Assembly (NCBI GenBank): GCA_030549495.1 | Contig: JAUIRK010000504.1 | Span: 1-64,000 of the forward strand | DNA from: Nectonema munidae | Lineage: Eukaryota > Nematomorpha > Nectonematoida > Nectonematidae | Direction: 5' to 3' | DNA length: 64,000 bases | Part shown: piece after piece, positions 1-11,945 of the stretch | Position numbering within the stretch: position 1 is the first letter of the stretch | Layout of the letters: each line of letters starts with the position of its first letter | Program-made: the position numbers and the translations under genes | Notes under the pieces: model-generated | The model's input: only the letters and a program-made list of their open reading frames with translations | Told to the model about the DNA's origin: nothing | Database searches by the model: none

Positions 1-3000
1 TTTAAGCCTGACTCTGTTTAAGTGCTCCCTGTTTGTGACTGCCTGTGTTATAGTGCCTCATGTTTGTGCCTGCCTCTGTTTGAGTGCTCCCTGTTTGTGT
101 CTGTCCGTGCTTGAGTGCCCAATATTTATGCCTACCTGTGTTTGAGTGCCTTCTGTTTGTGCCTGCCTGTGTTTGTGTCCTCCTTGTTTGTGCGTTCCTG
201 TCTTTGTGTGGCCCCTGTAGGTGTTTACCTGTTTTAAAGTGCTCCCTTTTTCTGGCTGAATCTGTTTAAGTGCTACCTGTTTGTGCTTGCATGTGTTTAA
301 GTTTTCCCTGTTTGTGCCTGCCTGTGTTTAAATCCTCCCTGTTTGTGCCTGCCTGTGTTTGAGTGCTCCCTGTTTGTGCCTGCCTGTGTTTGAGTGCTCC
401 TTATTTGTGTGTGCCTATGTTTAGTGTCCCATGTTTGAGTCCCTCTTGTTTTTGCCTGCTTGTGCCTTCCTGTGTTTGAATGCCCCTTATTGGTGCTTGC
501 CTGTGTTAAAGTACTCCCTTTTTAAGCCTGACTCTGTTTAAGTGCTCCCTGTTTGTGACTGCCTGTGTTATAGTGCCCCATGTTTGTGCCTGCCTCTGTT
601 TGAGTGCTCCCTGTTTGTGTCTGTCCGTGCTTGAGTGCCCAATATTTGTGCCTACCTGTGTTTGAGTGCCTTCTGTTTGTGCCTGCTTGTGTTTGTGTCC
701 TCCTTGTTTGTGCGTTCCTGTCTTTGTGTGGCCCCTGTAGGTGTTTACCTGTTTTAAAGTGCTCCCTTTTTCTGGCTGAATCTGTTTAAATGCTACCTGT
801 TTGTGCTTGCATGTGTTTAAGTTTTCCCTGTTTGTGCCTGCCTGTGTTTAAATCCTCCCTGTTTGTGCCTGCCTGTGTTTGAGTGCTCCCTGTTTGTGCC
901 TGCCTGTGTTTGAGTGCTCCTTATTTGTGTGTGCCTATGTTTAGTGTCCCATGTTTGAGTCCCTCTTGTTTTTGCCTGCTTGTGCCTTCCTGTGTTTGAA
1001 TGCCCCTTGTTGGTGCTTGCCTGTGTTAAAGTACTCCCTTTTTGAGCCTGAATCTATTTAAGTGCTCCCTGTTTGTGACTGCCTGTGTTATAGTGCCCCA
1101 TGTTTGTGCCTGCCTCTGTTTGAGTGCTCCCTGTTTGTGTCTGTCCGTGATTGAGTGCCCAATATTTTGCCTACCTGTGTTTGAGTGCCTTCTGTTTGTG
1201 CCTGCCTGTGTTTGTGTCCTCCTTGTTTGTGCGTTCCTGTCTTTGTGTGGCCCCTGTAGGTGTTTACCTGTTTTAAAGTGCTCCCCTTTTCTGCCTGAAT
1301 CTGTTTAAGTGCTACCTGTTTGTGCTTGCATGTGTTTAAGTTTTCCCTGTTTGTGCCTGCCTGTGTTTAAATCCTCCCTGTTTGTGCCTGTCTGTGTTAG
1401 AGTGCTCCCTGTTTGAGTCCCTCTTGTTTTTGCCAGTTGGCCTTCCTGTGTTTGATGCCCCTTTTTGGTGCTTGCCTGTGTTAAAGTACTCCCTTTTTGA
1501 GCCTGAATCTCTTTAGTGCTCCTGTTTGTGCCTGCCTGTGTTTAAGTCCCACTGTTTGTACCTGTGTGTTGGGTTTTCCTGTTTGTGTCTGCCTGTGTTT
1601 GAGTGCTCCCTGTTTGTGCCTGCCTGTGTTTGAGTGCTCCCTGTTTGAACCTGCCTGTGTTTGAGTGCTCCTTATTTATGTCTGCCTGTGTTATAGTGTC
1701 CCATGTTTGAGTCCCTTTTGTTTTTGCCTGTTTGTGCCTTCCTGTGTTTGAATGCCCCTTGTTGGTGCTTGCCTGTGTTAAAGTACTCCCTTTTTAAGCC
1801 TGAATCTGTTTAAGTGCTCCCTGTTTGTGACTGCTTGTGTTATAGTGCCCCATGTTTGTGCCTGCCTCTGTTTGAGTGCTCCCTGTTTGTGTCTGTCCGT
1901 GCTTGAGTGCCCAATATTTGTGCCTGCATGTGTTTGAGTGCCTTCTGTTTGTGCCTGCCTGTGTTTGTGTCCTCCTTGTTTTTGGGTTCCTATTTTTGTA
2001 TGGCCCCTGTAGGTGTTTACCTGTTTTAAAGTGCTCCCTTTTTCTGGCTGAATCTTTATAAGTGCTACCTGTTTGTGCTTGCATGTTTTTAAGTTTTCCC
2101 TGTTTGTGCCTGGCTGTGTTTAAATCCTCCCTGTTTGTGAATGCCTGTGTTTGAATGCTCCCTGTTTGTGCCTGCCTGTGTTTGAGTGCTCCCTGTTTGA
2201 GCCTTCCTGTGTTTGAGTGCTCCTTGTTTGTGACTGCCTGTGTTATAGTGCCCCATGTTTGTGCCTGCCTCTGTTTGAGTGCTCCCTGTTTGTGTCTGTC
2301 CGTGCTTGAGTGCCCAATATTTGTGCCTGCCTGTGTTTGAGTGCCTTCTGTTTGTGCCTGCCTGTGTTTGTGTCCTCCTTGTTTGTGGGTTCCTATTTTT
2401 GTGTGGCCCCTGTAGGTGTTTACCTGTTTTAAAGTGCTCCCTTTTTCTGGCTGAATCTGTTTAAGTGCTACCTGTTTGTGCTTGCATGTGTTTATGTTTT
2501 CCCTGTTTGTGCCTGCCTGTGTTTAAATCCTCCCTGTTTGTGCCTGCCTGTGTTTGAGTGCTCCCTGTTTGTGCCTGCCTGTGTTTGAGTGCTTCCTGTT
2601 TGAACCTGCCTGTGTTTGAGTGCTCCTTATTTGTGTCTGCCTGTGTTATAGTGTCCCATGTTTGAGTCCCTCTTGTTTTTGCCTGCTTGTGCCTTCCTGT
2701 GTTTGAATGCCCCTTGTTGGTGCTTGCCTGTGTTAAAGTACTCCTTTTTTAAGCCTGAATCTGTTTAAGTGCTCCCTGTTTGTGACTGCCTGTGTTATAG
2801 TGCCCCATGTTTGTGCAGGCCTCTGTTTGAGTGCCTCCTGTTGTTGGGGTGCTCCCTGTTTGTGTCTGTCCGTGCTTGAGTGCCCAATATTTGTGCCTGC
2901 CTGTGTTTGAGTGCCTTCTGTTTGTGCCTGCCTGTGTTTGTGTCCTCCTTGTTTGTGCGTTCCTGTCTTTGTGTGGCTCCTGTAGGTGTTTACCTGTTTT

Positions 3001-3258
3001 AAAGTGCTCGCTTTTTCTGGCTGAATCTGTTTAAGTGCTACCTGTTTGTGCTTGCATGTGTTTAAGTTTTCCCTGTTTGTGCCTGACTGTGTTTAAATCC
3101 TCCCTATTTGTGCCTGCCTGTGTTTGAGTGCTCCCTGTTTGTGCCTGCCTGTGTTTGAGTGCTCCCTGTTTGAGCCTTCCTGTGTTTGAGTGCTCCTTGT
3201 TTGTGACTGCTGTGTTATAGTGCCCCATGTTTGTGCCGGCCTATGTTTGAGTGCTCCC
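1..3258. repeat. Duplicated block, copy A of the 4.08-kb pair
   Basis: This block matches 4,071-7,337 at an offset of 4,070 bp at the left edge, rising to 4,080 bp after position 1,600 and 4,079 bp near 2,850. Unit 1 markers lie at 92, 612, 1,132, 1,884, 2,287 and 2,857. The first two HORs are 520 bp: they lack unit 11, one base of unit 12 and the 18-bp half unit, equal to 570 - 31 - 1 - 18. The third is type W. Between about 1,430 and 1,580 this copy lacks about ten bases, mostly single, that copy B retains, for example in TTGCCAGTTGGCC and CTCTTTAGTGCTCCTG. The window edge cuts the block, so its true left end is unknown. Confidence 0.88.
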
Positions 3259-4070
3259 TGTTTGTCTCTGTTCGTGCTTGAGTGCCCAATATTTGTGCCT
3301 GCCTGTGTTTGAGTGCCTTCTGTTTGTGCCTGTCTGTGTTTGTTCCTCCTTGTTTGTGCGTTCCTGTTTTTGTGTGGCCCCTGTAGGTGTTTACCTGTTT
3401 TAAAGTGCTCCCCTTTTCTGGCTGAATCTGTTTAAGTGCTACCTATTTGTGCTTGCATGTGTTTAGGTTTTCCATGTTTGTGCCTGCCTGTGTTTAAATC
3501 CTCCCTGTTTGTGCCTGACTGTGTTTGAGTGCTCCCTGTTTGTGCCTGCCTGTGTTTGAGTGCTCCCTGTTTGAACCTGCCTGTGTTTGAGTGCTCCTTA
3601 TTTGTGTCTGCCTGTGTTATAGTGTCCCATGTTTGAGTCCCTCTTGTTTTTGCCTGCTTGTGCCTTCCTGTGTTTGAATGCCCCTTGTTGGTGCTTGCCT
3701 GTGTTAAAGTACTCCTTTTTTAAGCCTGAATCTGTTTAAGTGCTCCCCGTTTGTGACTGCCTGTGTTATAGTGCCCCATGTTTGTGCAGGCCTCTGTTTG
3801 AGTGCCTCCTGTTGTTTGAGTGCTCCCTGTTTGTGTCTGTCCGTGCTTGAGTGCCCAATATTTGTGCCTGCCTGTGTTTGAGTGCTCCCTGTTTGTGCCT
3901 GCCTGTATTTGAGTGCTCCCTGTTTGAACCTGCCTGTGTTTGAATGCTCCTTATTTGTGTGTGCCTGTATTTAGTGTCCCATGTTTGAGTCCCTTTTGTT
4001 TTTGCCTGCTTGTGCCTTCCTGTGTTTGAATGCCCCTTATTGGTGCTTGCCTGTGTTAAAGTACTCCCTT
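3259..4070. repeat. HOR segment between the 4.08-kb copies
   Basis: These are ordinary 31-bp monomers in L-like order, with unit 1 markers at 3,259 and 3,828. The segment separates two duplicated blocks and has no counterpart after copy B. The HOR starting at 3,828 is cut short: units 1 and 2 are followed directly by monomers of the unit 9-12 type. I see no gene. Confidence 0.8.
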
Positions 4071-7000
4071 TTTAAGCCTGACTCTGTTTAAGTGCTCCCT
4101 GTTTGTGACTGCCTGTGTTATAGTGCCTCATGTTTGTGCCTGCCTCTGTTTGAGTGCTCCCTGTTTGTGTCTGTCCGTGCTTGAGTGCCCAATATTTATG
4201 CCTACCTGTGTTTGAGTGCCTTCTGTTTGTGCCTGCCTGTGTTTGTGTCCTCCTTGTTTGTGCGTTCCTGTCTTTGTGTGGCCCCTGTAGGTGTTTACCT
4301 GTTTTAAAGTGCTCCCTTTTTCTGGCTGAATCTGTTTAAGTGCTACCTGTTTGTGCTTGCATGTGTTTAAGTTTTCCCTGTTTGTGCCTGCCTGTGTTTA
4401 AATCCTCCCTGTTTGTGCCTGCCTGTGTTTGAGTGCTCCCTGTTTGTGCCTGCCTGTGTTTGAGTGCTCCTTATTTGTGTGTGCCTATGTTTAGTGTCCC
4501 ATGTTTGAGTCCCTCTTGTTTTTGCCTGCTTGTGCCTTCCTGTGTTTGAATGCCCCTTATTGGTGCTTGCCTGTGTTAAAGTACTCCCTTTTTAAGCCTG
4601 ACTCTGTTTAAGTGCTCCCTGTTTGTGACTGCCTGTGTTATAGTGCCCCATGTTTGTGCCTGCCTCTGTTTGAGTGCTCCCTGTTTGTGTCTGTCCGTGC
4701 TTGAGTGCCCAATATTTATGCCTACCTGTGTTTGAGTGCCTTCTGTTTGTGCCTGCCTGTGTTTGTGTCCTCCTTGTTTGTGCGTTCCTGTCTTTGTGTG
4801 GCCCCTGTAGGTGTTTACCTGTTTTAAAGTGCTCCCCTTTTCTACCTGAATCTGTTTAAGTGCTACCTGTTTGTGCTTGCATGTGTTTAAGTTTTCCCTG
4901 TTTGTGCCTGCCTGTGTTTAAATCCTCCCTGTTTGTGCCTGCCTGTGTTTGAGTGCTCCCTGTTTGTGCCTGCCTGTGTTTGAGTGCTCCTTATTTGTGT
5001 GTGCCTATGTTTAGTGTCCCATGTTTGAGTCCCTCTTGTTTTTGCCTGCTTGTGCCTTCCTGTGTTTGAATGCCCCTTGTTGGTGCTTGCCTGTGTTAAA
5101 GTACTCCCTTTTTGAGCCTGAATCTATTTAAGTGCTCCCTGTTTGTGACTGCCTGTGTTATAGTGCCCCATGTTTGTGCCTGCCTCTGTTTGAGTGCTCC
5201 CTGTTTGTGTCTGTCCGTGATTGAGTGCCCAATATTTATGCCTACCTGTGTTTGAGTGCCTTCTGTTTGTGCCTGCCTGTGTTTGTGTCCTCCTTGTTTG
5301 TGCGTTCCTGTCTTTGTGTGACCCCTGTAGGTGTTTACCTGTTTTAAAGTGCTCCCCTTTTCTACCTGAATCTGTTTAAGTGCTACCTGTTTGTGCTTGC
5401 ATGTGTTTAAGTTTTCCCTGTTTGTGCCTGCCTGTGTTTAAATCCTCCCTGTTTGTGCCTGTCTGTGTTAGAGTGCTCCCTGTTTGAGTCCCTCTTGTTT
5501 TTGCCAGCTTGTGCCTTCCTGTGTTTGAATGCCCCTTTTTGGTGCTTGCCTGTGTTAAAGTACTCCCTTTTTGAGCCTGAATCTCTTTAAGTGCTCCCTG
5601 TTTGTGCCTGCCTGTGTTTAAGTCCACACTGTTTGTACCTGCGTGTGTTGGGTTTTCCCTGTTTGTGTCTGCCTGTGTTTGAGTGCTCCCGGTTCGTGCC
5701 TGCCTGTGTTTGAGTGCTCCCTGTTTCAACCTGCCTGTGTTTGAGTGCTCCTTATTTATGTCTGCCTGTGTTATAGTGTCCCATGTTTGAGTCCCTTTTG
5801 TTTTTGCCTGCTTGTGCCTTCCTGTGTTTGAATGCCCCTTGTTGGTGCTTGCCTGTGTTAAAGTACTCCCTTTTTAAGCCTGAATCTGTTTAAGTGCTCC
5901 CTGTTTGTGACTGCTTGTGTTATAGTGCCCCATGTTTGTGCCTGCCTCTGTTTGAGTGCTCCCTGTTTGTGTCTGTCCGTGCTTGAGTGCCCAATATTTG
6001 TGCCTGCATGTGTTTGAGTGCCTTCTGTTTGTGCCTGCCTGTGTTTGTGTCCTCCTTGTTTTTGGGTTCCTATTTTTGTGTGGCCCCTGTAGGTGTTTAC
6101 CTGTTTTAAAGTGCTCCCTTTTTCTGGCTGAATCTTTATAAGTGCTACCTGTTTGTGCTTGCATGTTTTTAAGTTTTCCCTGTTTGTGCCTGGCTGTGTT
6201 TAAATCCTCCCTGTTTGTGAATGCCTGTGTTTGAATGCTCCCTGTTTGTGCCTGCCTGTGTTTGAGTGCTCCCTGTTTGAGCCTTCCTGTGTTTGAGTGC
6301 TCCTTGTTTGTGACTGCCTGTGTTATAGTGCCCCATGTTTGTGCCTGCCTCTGTTTGAGTGCTCCCTGTTTGTGTCTGTCCGTGCTTGAGTGCCCAATAT
6401 TTATGCCTACCTGTGTTTGAGTGCCTTCTGTTTGTGCCTGCCTGTGTTTGTGTCCTCCTTGTTTGTGCGTTCCTGTCTTTGTGTGGCCCCTGTAGGTGTT
6501 TACCTGTTTTAAAGTGCTCCTCTTTTCTGGCTGAATCTGTTTAAGTGCTACCTGTTTGTGCTTGCATGTGTTTATGTTTTCCCTGTTTGTGCCTGCCTGT
6601 GTTTAAATCCTCCCTGTTTGTGCCTGCCTGTGTTTGAGTGCTCCCTGTTTGTGCCTGCCTGTGTTTGAGTGCTCCCTGTTTGAACCTGCCTGTGTTTGAG
6701 TGCTCCTTATTTGTGTGTGCCTGTGTTTAGTGTCCCATGTTTGAGTCCCTCTTGTTTTTGCCTGCTTGTGCCTTCCTGTGTTTGAATGCCCCTTGTTGGT
6801 GCTTGCCTGTGTTAAAGTACTCCTTTTTTAAGCCTGAATCTGTTTAAGTGCTCCCTGTTTGTGACTGCCTGTGTTATAGTGCCCCATGTTTGTGCATGCC
6901 TCTGTTTGAGTGCCTCCTGTTGTTGGGGTGCTCCCTGTTTGTGTCTGTCCGTGCTTGAGTGCCCAATATTTGTGCCTGCCTGTGTTTGAGTGCCTTCTGT

Positions 7001-7337
7001 TTGTGCCTGCCTGTGTTTGTGTCCTCCTTGTTTGTGCGTTCCTGTCTTTGTGTGGCTCCTGTAGGTGTTTACCTGTTTTAAAGTGCTCGCTTTTTCTGGC
7101 TGAATCTGTTTAAGTGCTACCTGTTTGTGCTTGCATGTGTTTAAGTTTTCCCTGTTTGGGCCTGACTGTGTTTAAATCCTCCCTATTTGTGCCTGCCTGT
7201 GTTTGAGTGCTCCCTGTTTGTGCCTGCCTGTGTTTGAGTGCTCCCTGTTTGAGCCTTCCTTTGTTTGAGTGCTCCTTGTTTGTGACTGCTGTGTTATAGT
7301 GCCCCATGTTTGTGCCGGCCTATGTTTGAGTGCTCCC
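4071..7337. repeat. Duplicated block, copy B of the 4.08-kb pair
   Basis: This is the second copy of 1-3,258. Unit 1 markers at 4,162, 4,682, 5,202, 5,964, 6,367 and 6,936 reproduce those of copy A in order and spacing, including the two 520-bp HORs, the W HOR and the variant with GTTGGGGTGCTCCC in unit 18. Differences are scattered substitutions plus the missing bases in copy A near 1,500. Similarity fades around 7,338, where the next unit 1 carries a changed neighbour. Confidence 0.88.
5202..5963 (+). repeat. Type W higher-order repeat, 762 bp (reference copy)
   Basis: This long HOR starts at the unit 1 marker and runs through units 1-8. A GTTAGAGTGCTCCC monomer follows, then units 13-15, then two monomers peculiar to this form: one ending TTTAAGTCCACAC, and a 30-bp one ending GTGTTGGGTTTTCCC. 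Consensus-like monomers, units 11 and 12, and a second pass of units 13-17 complete it, with the half unit 18 absent. Summing these lengths gives 762, matching the spacing to the next marker at 5,964. The TTGGGTTTTCCC monomer marks the type or fragments of it near 1,570, 5,645, 13,900, 18,355, 26,430, 44,790, 50,985 and 57,280, with a relative near 63,610. Confidence 0.82.
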
Positions 7338-8119
7338 TGTTTGTGTCTGTCCGTGCTTGAGTGCACAATATTTATGCCTACCTGTGTTTGAGTGCCTTCT
7401 GTTTGTGCCTGCCTGTGTTTGTGTCCTCCTTGTTTGTGCGTTCCTGTCTTTGTGTGGCCCCTGTAGGTGTTTACCTGTTTTAAAGTGCTCCCTTTTTCTG
7501 GCTGAATCTGTTTAAGTGCTACCTGTTTGTGGTTGCATGTGTTTAAGTTTTCCCTGTTTGTGCCTGCCTGTGTTTAAATCCTCCCTGTTTGTGCCTGCCT
7601 GTGTTTGAGTGCTCCCTGTTTGTGCCTGCCTGTGTTTGAGTGCTCCCTGTTTGAGCCTTCCTGTGTTTGAGTGCTCCTTGTTTGTGACTGCCTGTGTTAT
7701 AGTGCCCCATGTTTGTGCCTGCCTCTGTTTGAATGCCTTCTGTTGTTTGAGTGCTCCCTGTTTGTGTTTGTCCGTGCTTGAGTGCCCAATATTTGTGCCT
7801 ACCTGTGTTTGAGTGCCTTCTGTTTGTGCCTGCCTGTGTTTGTGTCCTCCTTGTTTGTGCGTTCCTGTCTTTGTGTGGCCCCTGTAGGTGTTAACCTGTT
7901 TTAAAGTGCTCCCTTTTTCTGGCTGAATCTGTTTAAGTGCTACCTGTTTGTGCCTGCCTGTGTTTGAGTGCTCCCTGTTTGAGCCTTCCTGTGTTTGAGT
8001 GCTCCTTGTTTGTGACTGCCTGTGTTATAGTGCCCCATGTTTGTGCCTGCCACTGTTTGAATGCCTCCTGTTGTTTGAGTGCTCCCTGTTTGTGTCTTTC
8101 CGTGCTTGAGTGTCCAATA
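7338..8119. repeat. Irregular HORs, two shortened copies
   Basis: Unit 1 markers lie at 7,338, 7,759 and 8,087, giving spacings of 421 and 328 bp. The first is a standard S-length HOR. The second, from 7,759, has lost a further 93 bp (three monomers): unit 6 is followed directly by consensus-like and TGTTTGAGCCTTCC monomers, without the CTTGCATG and TTTAAATCC units. Unit 17 ends in CTTCTG or CTCCTG variants with GAATG. No gene is visible. Confidence 0.8.
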
Positions 8120-9955
8120 TTTGTGCCTACCTGTGTTTGAGTGCCTTCTGTTTGTGCCTGCCTGTGTTTGTGTCCTCCTTGTTTTTGGGTTCCTATTTTT
8201 GTGTGGCCCTGTAGGTGTTTACCTGTTTTAAAGTGCTCCCTTTTTCTGGCTGAATCTGTTTAAGTGCTACCTGTTTGTGTTGCATGTGTTTAAGTTTTCC
8301 CTGTTTGTGCCTGGCTGTGTTTAAATCCTCCCTGTTTGTGCCTGCCTGTGTTTGAATGCTCCCTGTTTGTGCCTGCCTGTGTTTGAGTGCTCCCTGTTTG
8401 AGCCTTCCTGTGTTTGAGTGCTCCTTGTTTGTGACTGCCTGTGTTATAGTGCCCCATGTTTGTGCCTGCCTCTGTTTGAGTGCCTCCTGTTGTTTGAGTG
8501 CTCCCTGTTTGTGTCTGTCCGTGCTTGAGTGCCCAATATTTGTGCCTGCCTGTGTTTGAGTGCCTTCTGTTTGTGCCTGCCTGTGTTTGTGTCCTCCTTG
8601 TTTGTGCGTTCCTGTCTTTGTGTGGCCCCTGTAGGTGTTTACCTGTTTTAAAGTGCTCCCTTTTTCTGGCTGAATCTGTTTAAGTGGTACCTGTTTGGGC
8701 TTGCATGTGTTTAAGTTTTCCCTGTTTGTGCCTGCCTGTGTTTAAATCCTCCCTGTTTGTGCCTGCCTGTGTTTGAGTGCTCCCTGTTTGTGCCTGCCTG
8801 TGTTTGAGTGCTCCCTGTTTCAACCTGCCTGTGTTTGAGTGCTCCTTATTTGTGTGTGCCTGTGTTTAGTGTCCCATGTTTGAGTCCCTCTTGTTTTTGC
8901 CTGCTTGTGCCTTCCTGTGTTTGAATGCCCCTTGTTGGTGCTTGCCTGTGTTAAAGTACTCCCTTGTTGAGCCTGAATCTGTTTAAGTGCTCCCTGTTTG
9001 TGACTGCCTGGGTTATATTGCCCCATGTTTGTGCCTGCCTCTGTTTGAGTGCCTCCTGTTGTTTGAGTGCTCCCTGTTTGTGTCTGTCCGTGCTTGAGTG
9101 CCCCATATTTGTGCCTGCCTGTATTTGAGTGCTTTCTGTTTGTGCCTGCCTGTGTTTGTGTTCTCCTTGTTTGTGCGTTCCTGTGTTTGTGTGGCCCCTG
9201 TAGGTGTTTACCTGTTTTAAAGTGCTCCCTTTTTCTGGCTGAATCTGTTTAAGTGCTACCTGTTTGTGCTTGCATGTGTTTAAGTTTTCCCTGTTTGTGC
9301 CTGCCTGTGTTTAAATCCTCCCTGTTTGTGCCTGCCTGTGTTTGAGTGCTCCCTGTTTGTGCCTGCCTGTGTTTGAGTGCTCCCTGTTTGAACCTACCTG
9401 TGTTTGAGTGCTCCTTATTTGTGTCTGCCTGTGTTATAGGTCCCATGTTTGAGTCCCTCTTGTTTTTGCCTGCTTGTGCCTTCCTGTGTTTGAATGCCCC
9501 TTGTTGGTGCTTGCCTGTGTTAAAGTACTCCCTTTTTGAGCCTGAATCTGTTTAAGTGCTCCCGGTTTGTGACTGCCTGTGTGTTAGTGCCCCATGTTTG
9601 TGCCTGCCTCTGTTTGAGTGCCTCCTGTTGTTTGCGTGCTCCCTGTTTGTGTCTGTCCGTGCTTGAGTGCCCAATATTTGTGCCTGCCTGTGTTTGAGTG
9701 CCTTCTGTTTGTGCCTGCCTGTGTTGGTTCCTCCTTGTTTGTGCGTTCCTGTTTTTGTGTGGCCCCTGTAGGTGTTTACCTGTTTTAAAGTGCTCCCCTT
9801 TTCTGGCTGAATCTGTTTAAGTGCTATCTGTTTGTGCTTGCATGTGTTTAGGTTTTCCATGTTTGTGCCTGCCTGTGTTTAAATCCTCCCTGTTTGTGCC
9901 TGCCTGTGTTTGAGTGCTCCCTGTTTGTGCCTGCCTGTGTTTGAGTGCTCCCTGT
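8120..9955. repeat. Duplicated block, copy 1 of the 3,115-bp offset pair
   Basis: This block matches 11,235-13,070 at a constant offset of 3,115 bp. Shared private variants include GTGGCCCTGTAGG with one C fewer, GTGTTGCATG lacking a C, GTGGTACC after unit 6, TTCAACC in unit 11, CCCCATATTTG in place of CCCAATATTTG, and TTGCGTGCTCCC near 9,635. Unit 1 markers are at 8,506, 9,075 and 9,644. Only a few substitutions separate the copies, so the duplication looks recent relative to monomer divergence. Confidence 0.88.
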
Positions 9956-11945
9956 TTGAGCCTTCCTGTGTTTGAGTGCTCCTTGTTTGTGACTGCCTGT
10001 GTTATAGTGCCCCATGTTTGTGCCTGCCTCTGTTTGAATGCCTTCTGTTGTTTGAGTGCTCCCTGTTTGTGTTTGTCCGTGCTTGAGTGCCCAATATTTG
10101 TGCCTACCTGTGTTTGAGTGCCTTCTGTTTGTGCCTGCCTGTGTTTGTGTCCTCCTTGTTTGTGCGTTCCTGTCTTTGTGTGGCCCCTGTAGGTGTTAAC
10201 CTGTTTTAAAGTGCTCCCTTTTTCTGGCTGAATCTGTTTAAGTGCTACCTGTTTGTGCCTGCCTGTGTTTGAGTGCTCCCTGTTTGAGCCTTCCTGTGTT
10301 TGAGTGCTCCTTGTTTGTGACTGCCTGTGTTATAGTGCCCCATGTTTGTGCCTGCCACTGTTTGAATGCCTCCTGTTGTTTGAGTGCTCCGTTTGTGTCT
10401 GTCCGTGCTTGAGTGCCCAATATTTGTGCCTACCTGTGTTTGAGTGCCTTCTGTTTGTGCCTGCCTGTGTTTGTGTCCTCCTTGTTTGTGCGTTCCTGTC
10501 TTTGAGTGGCCCCTGTAGGTGTTTACCTGTTTTAAAGTGCTCCCTTTTTCTGGCTGAATCTGTTTAAGTGCTCCCTGTTTGTGACTGCCTGTGTTATAGT
10601 GCCCCATGTTTGAGCAGGCCTCTGTTTGAGTGCCTCCTGTTGTTTGAGTGCTCCCTGTTTGTGTCTGTCCGTGCTTGAGTTCCCAATATTTGTGCCTGCC
10701 TGTGTTTGAGTGCCTTCTGTTTGTGCCTGCCTGTGTTTGTGTCCTCCTTGTTTGTGCGTTTCTGTCTTTGAGTGGCCCCTGTAGGTGTTTACCTGTTTTA
10801 AAGTGCTCCCTTTTTCTGGCTGAATCTGTTTAAGTGCTACCTGTTTGTGCTTGCATGTGTTTTCCCTGTTTGTGCCTGCCTGTGTTTAAATCCTCCCTGT
10901 TTGTGCCTGCCTGTGTTTGAGTGCTCCCTGTTTGTGCCTGCCTGTGTTTGAGTGCTCCCTGTTTGAACCTGCCTGTGTTTGAGTGCTCCTTATTTGTGTC
11001 TGCCTGTGTTATAGTGTCCCATGTTTGAGTCCCTCTTGTTTTTGCCTGCTTGTGCCTTTCTGTGTTTGAATGCCTCTTGGTGGTGCTTGCCTGTGTTAAA
11101 GTACTCGCTTTTTAAACCTGAATCTGTTTAAGTGCTCCCTGTTTGTGACTGCCTGTGTTATAGTGCCCCATGTTTGTGCCTGCCTCTGTTTGAGTGCTCC
11201 CTGTTTGTGTCTGTCCGTGCTTGAGTGCCCAATATTTGTGCCTGCCTGTGTTTGAGTGCCTTCTGTTTGTGCCTGCCTGTGTTTGTGTCCTCCTTGTTTT
11301 TGGGTTCCTATTTTTGTGTGGCCCTGTAGGTGTTTACCTGTTTTAAAGTGCTCCCTTTTTCTGGCTGAATCTGTTTAAGTGCTACCTGTTTGTGTTGCAT
11401 GTGTTTAAGTTTTCCCTGTTTGTGCCTGGCTGTGTTTAAATCCTCCCTGTTTGTGCCTGCCTGTGTTTGAATGCTCCCTGTTTGTGCCTGCCTGTGTTTG
11501 AGTGCTCCCTGTTTGAGCCTTCCTGTGTTTGAGTGCTCCTTGTTTGTGACTGCCTGTGTTATAGTGCCCCATGTTTGTGCCTGCCTCTGTTTGAGTGCCT
11601 CCTGTTGTTTGAGTGCTCCCTGTTTGTGTCTGTCCGTGCTTGAGTGCCCAATATTTGTGCCTACCTGTGTTTGAGTGCCTTCTGTTAGTGCCTGCCTGTG
11701 TTTGTGTCCTCCTTGTTTGTGCGTTCCTGTCTTTGTGTGGCCCCTGTAGGTGTTTACCTGTTTTAAAGTGCTCCCTTTTTCTGGCTGAATCTGTTTAAGT
11801 GGTACCTGTTTGGGCTTGCATGTGTTTAAGTTTTCCCTGTTTGTGCCTGCCTGTGTTTAAATCCTCCCTGTTTGTGCCTGCCTGTGTTTGAGTGCTCCCT
11901 GTTTGTGCCTGCCTGTGTTTGAGTGCTCCCTGTTTCAACCTGCCT
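9875..11945. repeat. Segment X (source of 16,181-17,985)
   Basis: This segment is repeated at 16,181-17,985. The offset is 6,306 bp up to about 10,567 and about 6,040 bp after about 10,835. The difference, about 0.27 kb, is a stretch present here and absent from the second copy. Shared private variants include the two-base loss in GTGCTCCGTTTG near 10,387, GTTAACCTG near 10,195, TACTCGCTTTTTAAACC near 11,102 and GTGTTGCATG near 11,393. It overlaps the end of the block at 8,120 and the start of the block at 11,235, so several duplication events are superimposed. Confidence 0.85.

Noticed and set aside
84-269. Recurring 61-codon Cys/Leu-rich + strand frames (here and in most HOR copies) as small secreted peptides
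   Set aside because: They start at non-ATG codons in the repeat, recur with every HOR, shift with any indel, and have open mirror frames on the other strand. They are repeat shadows.
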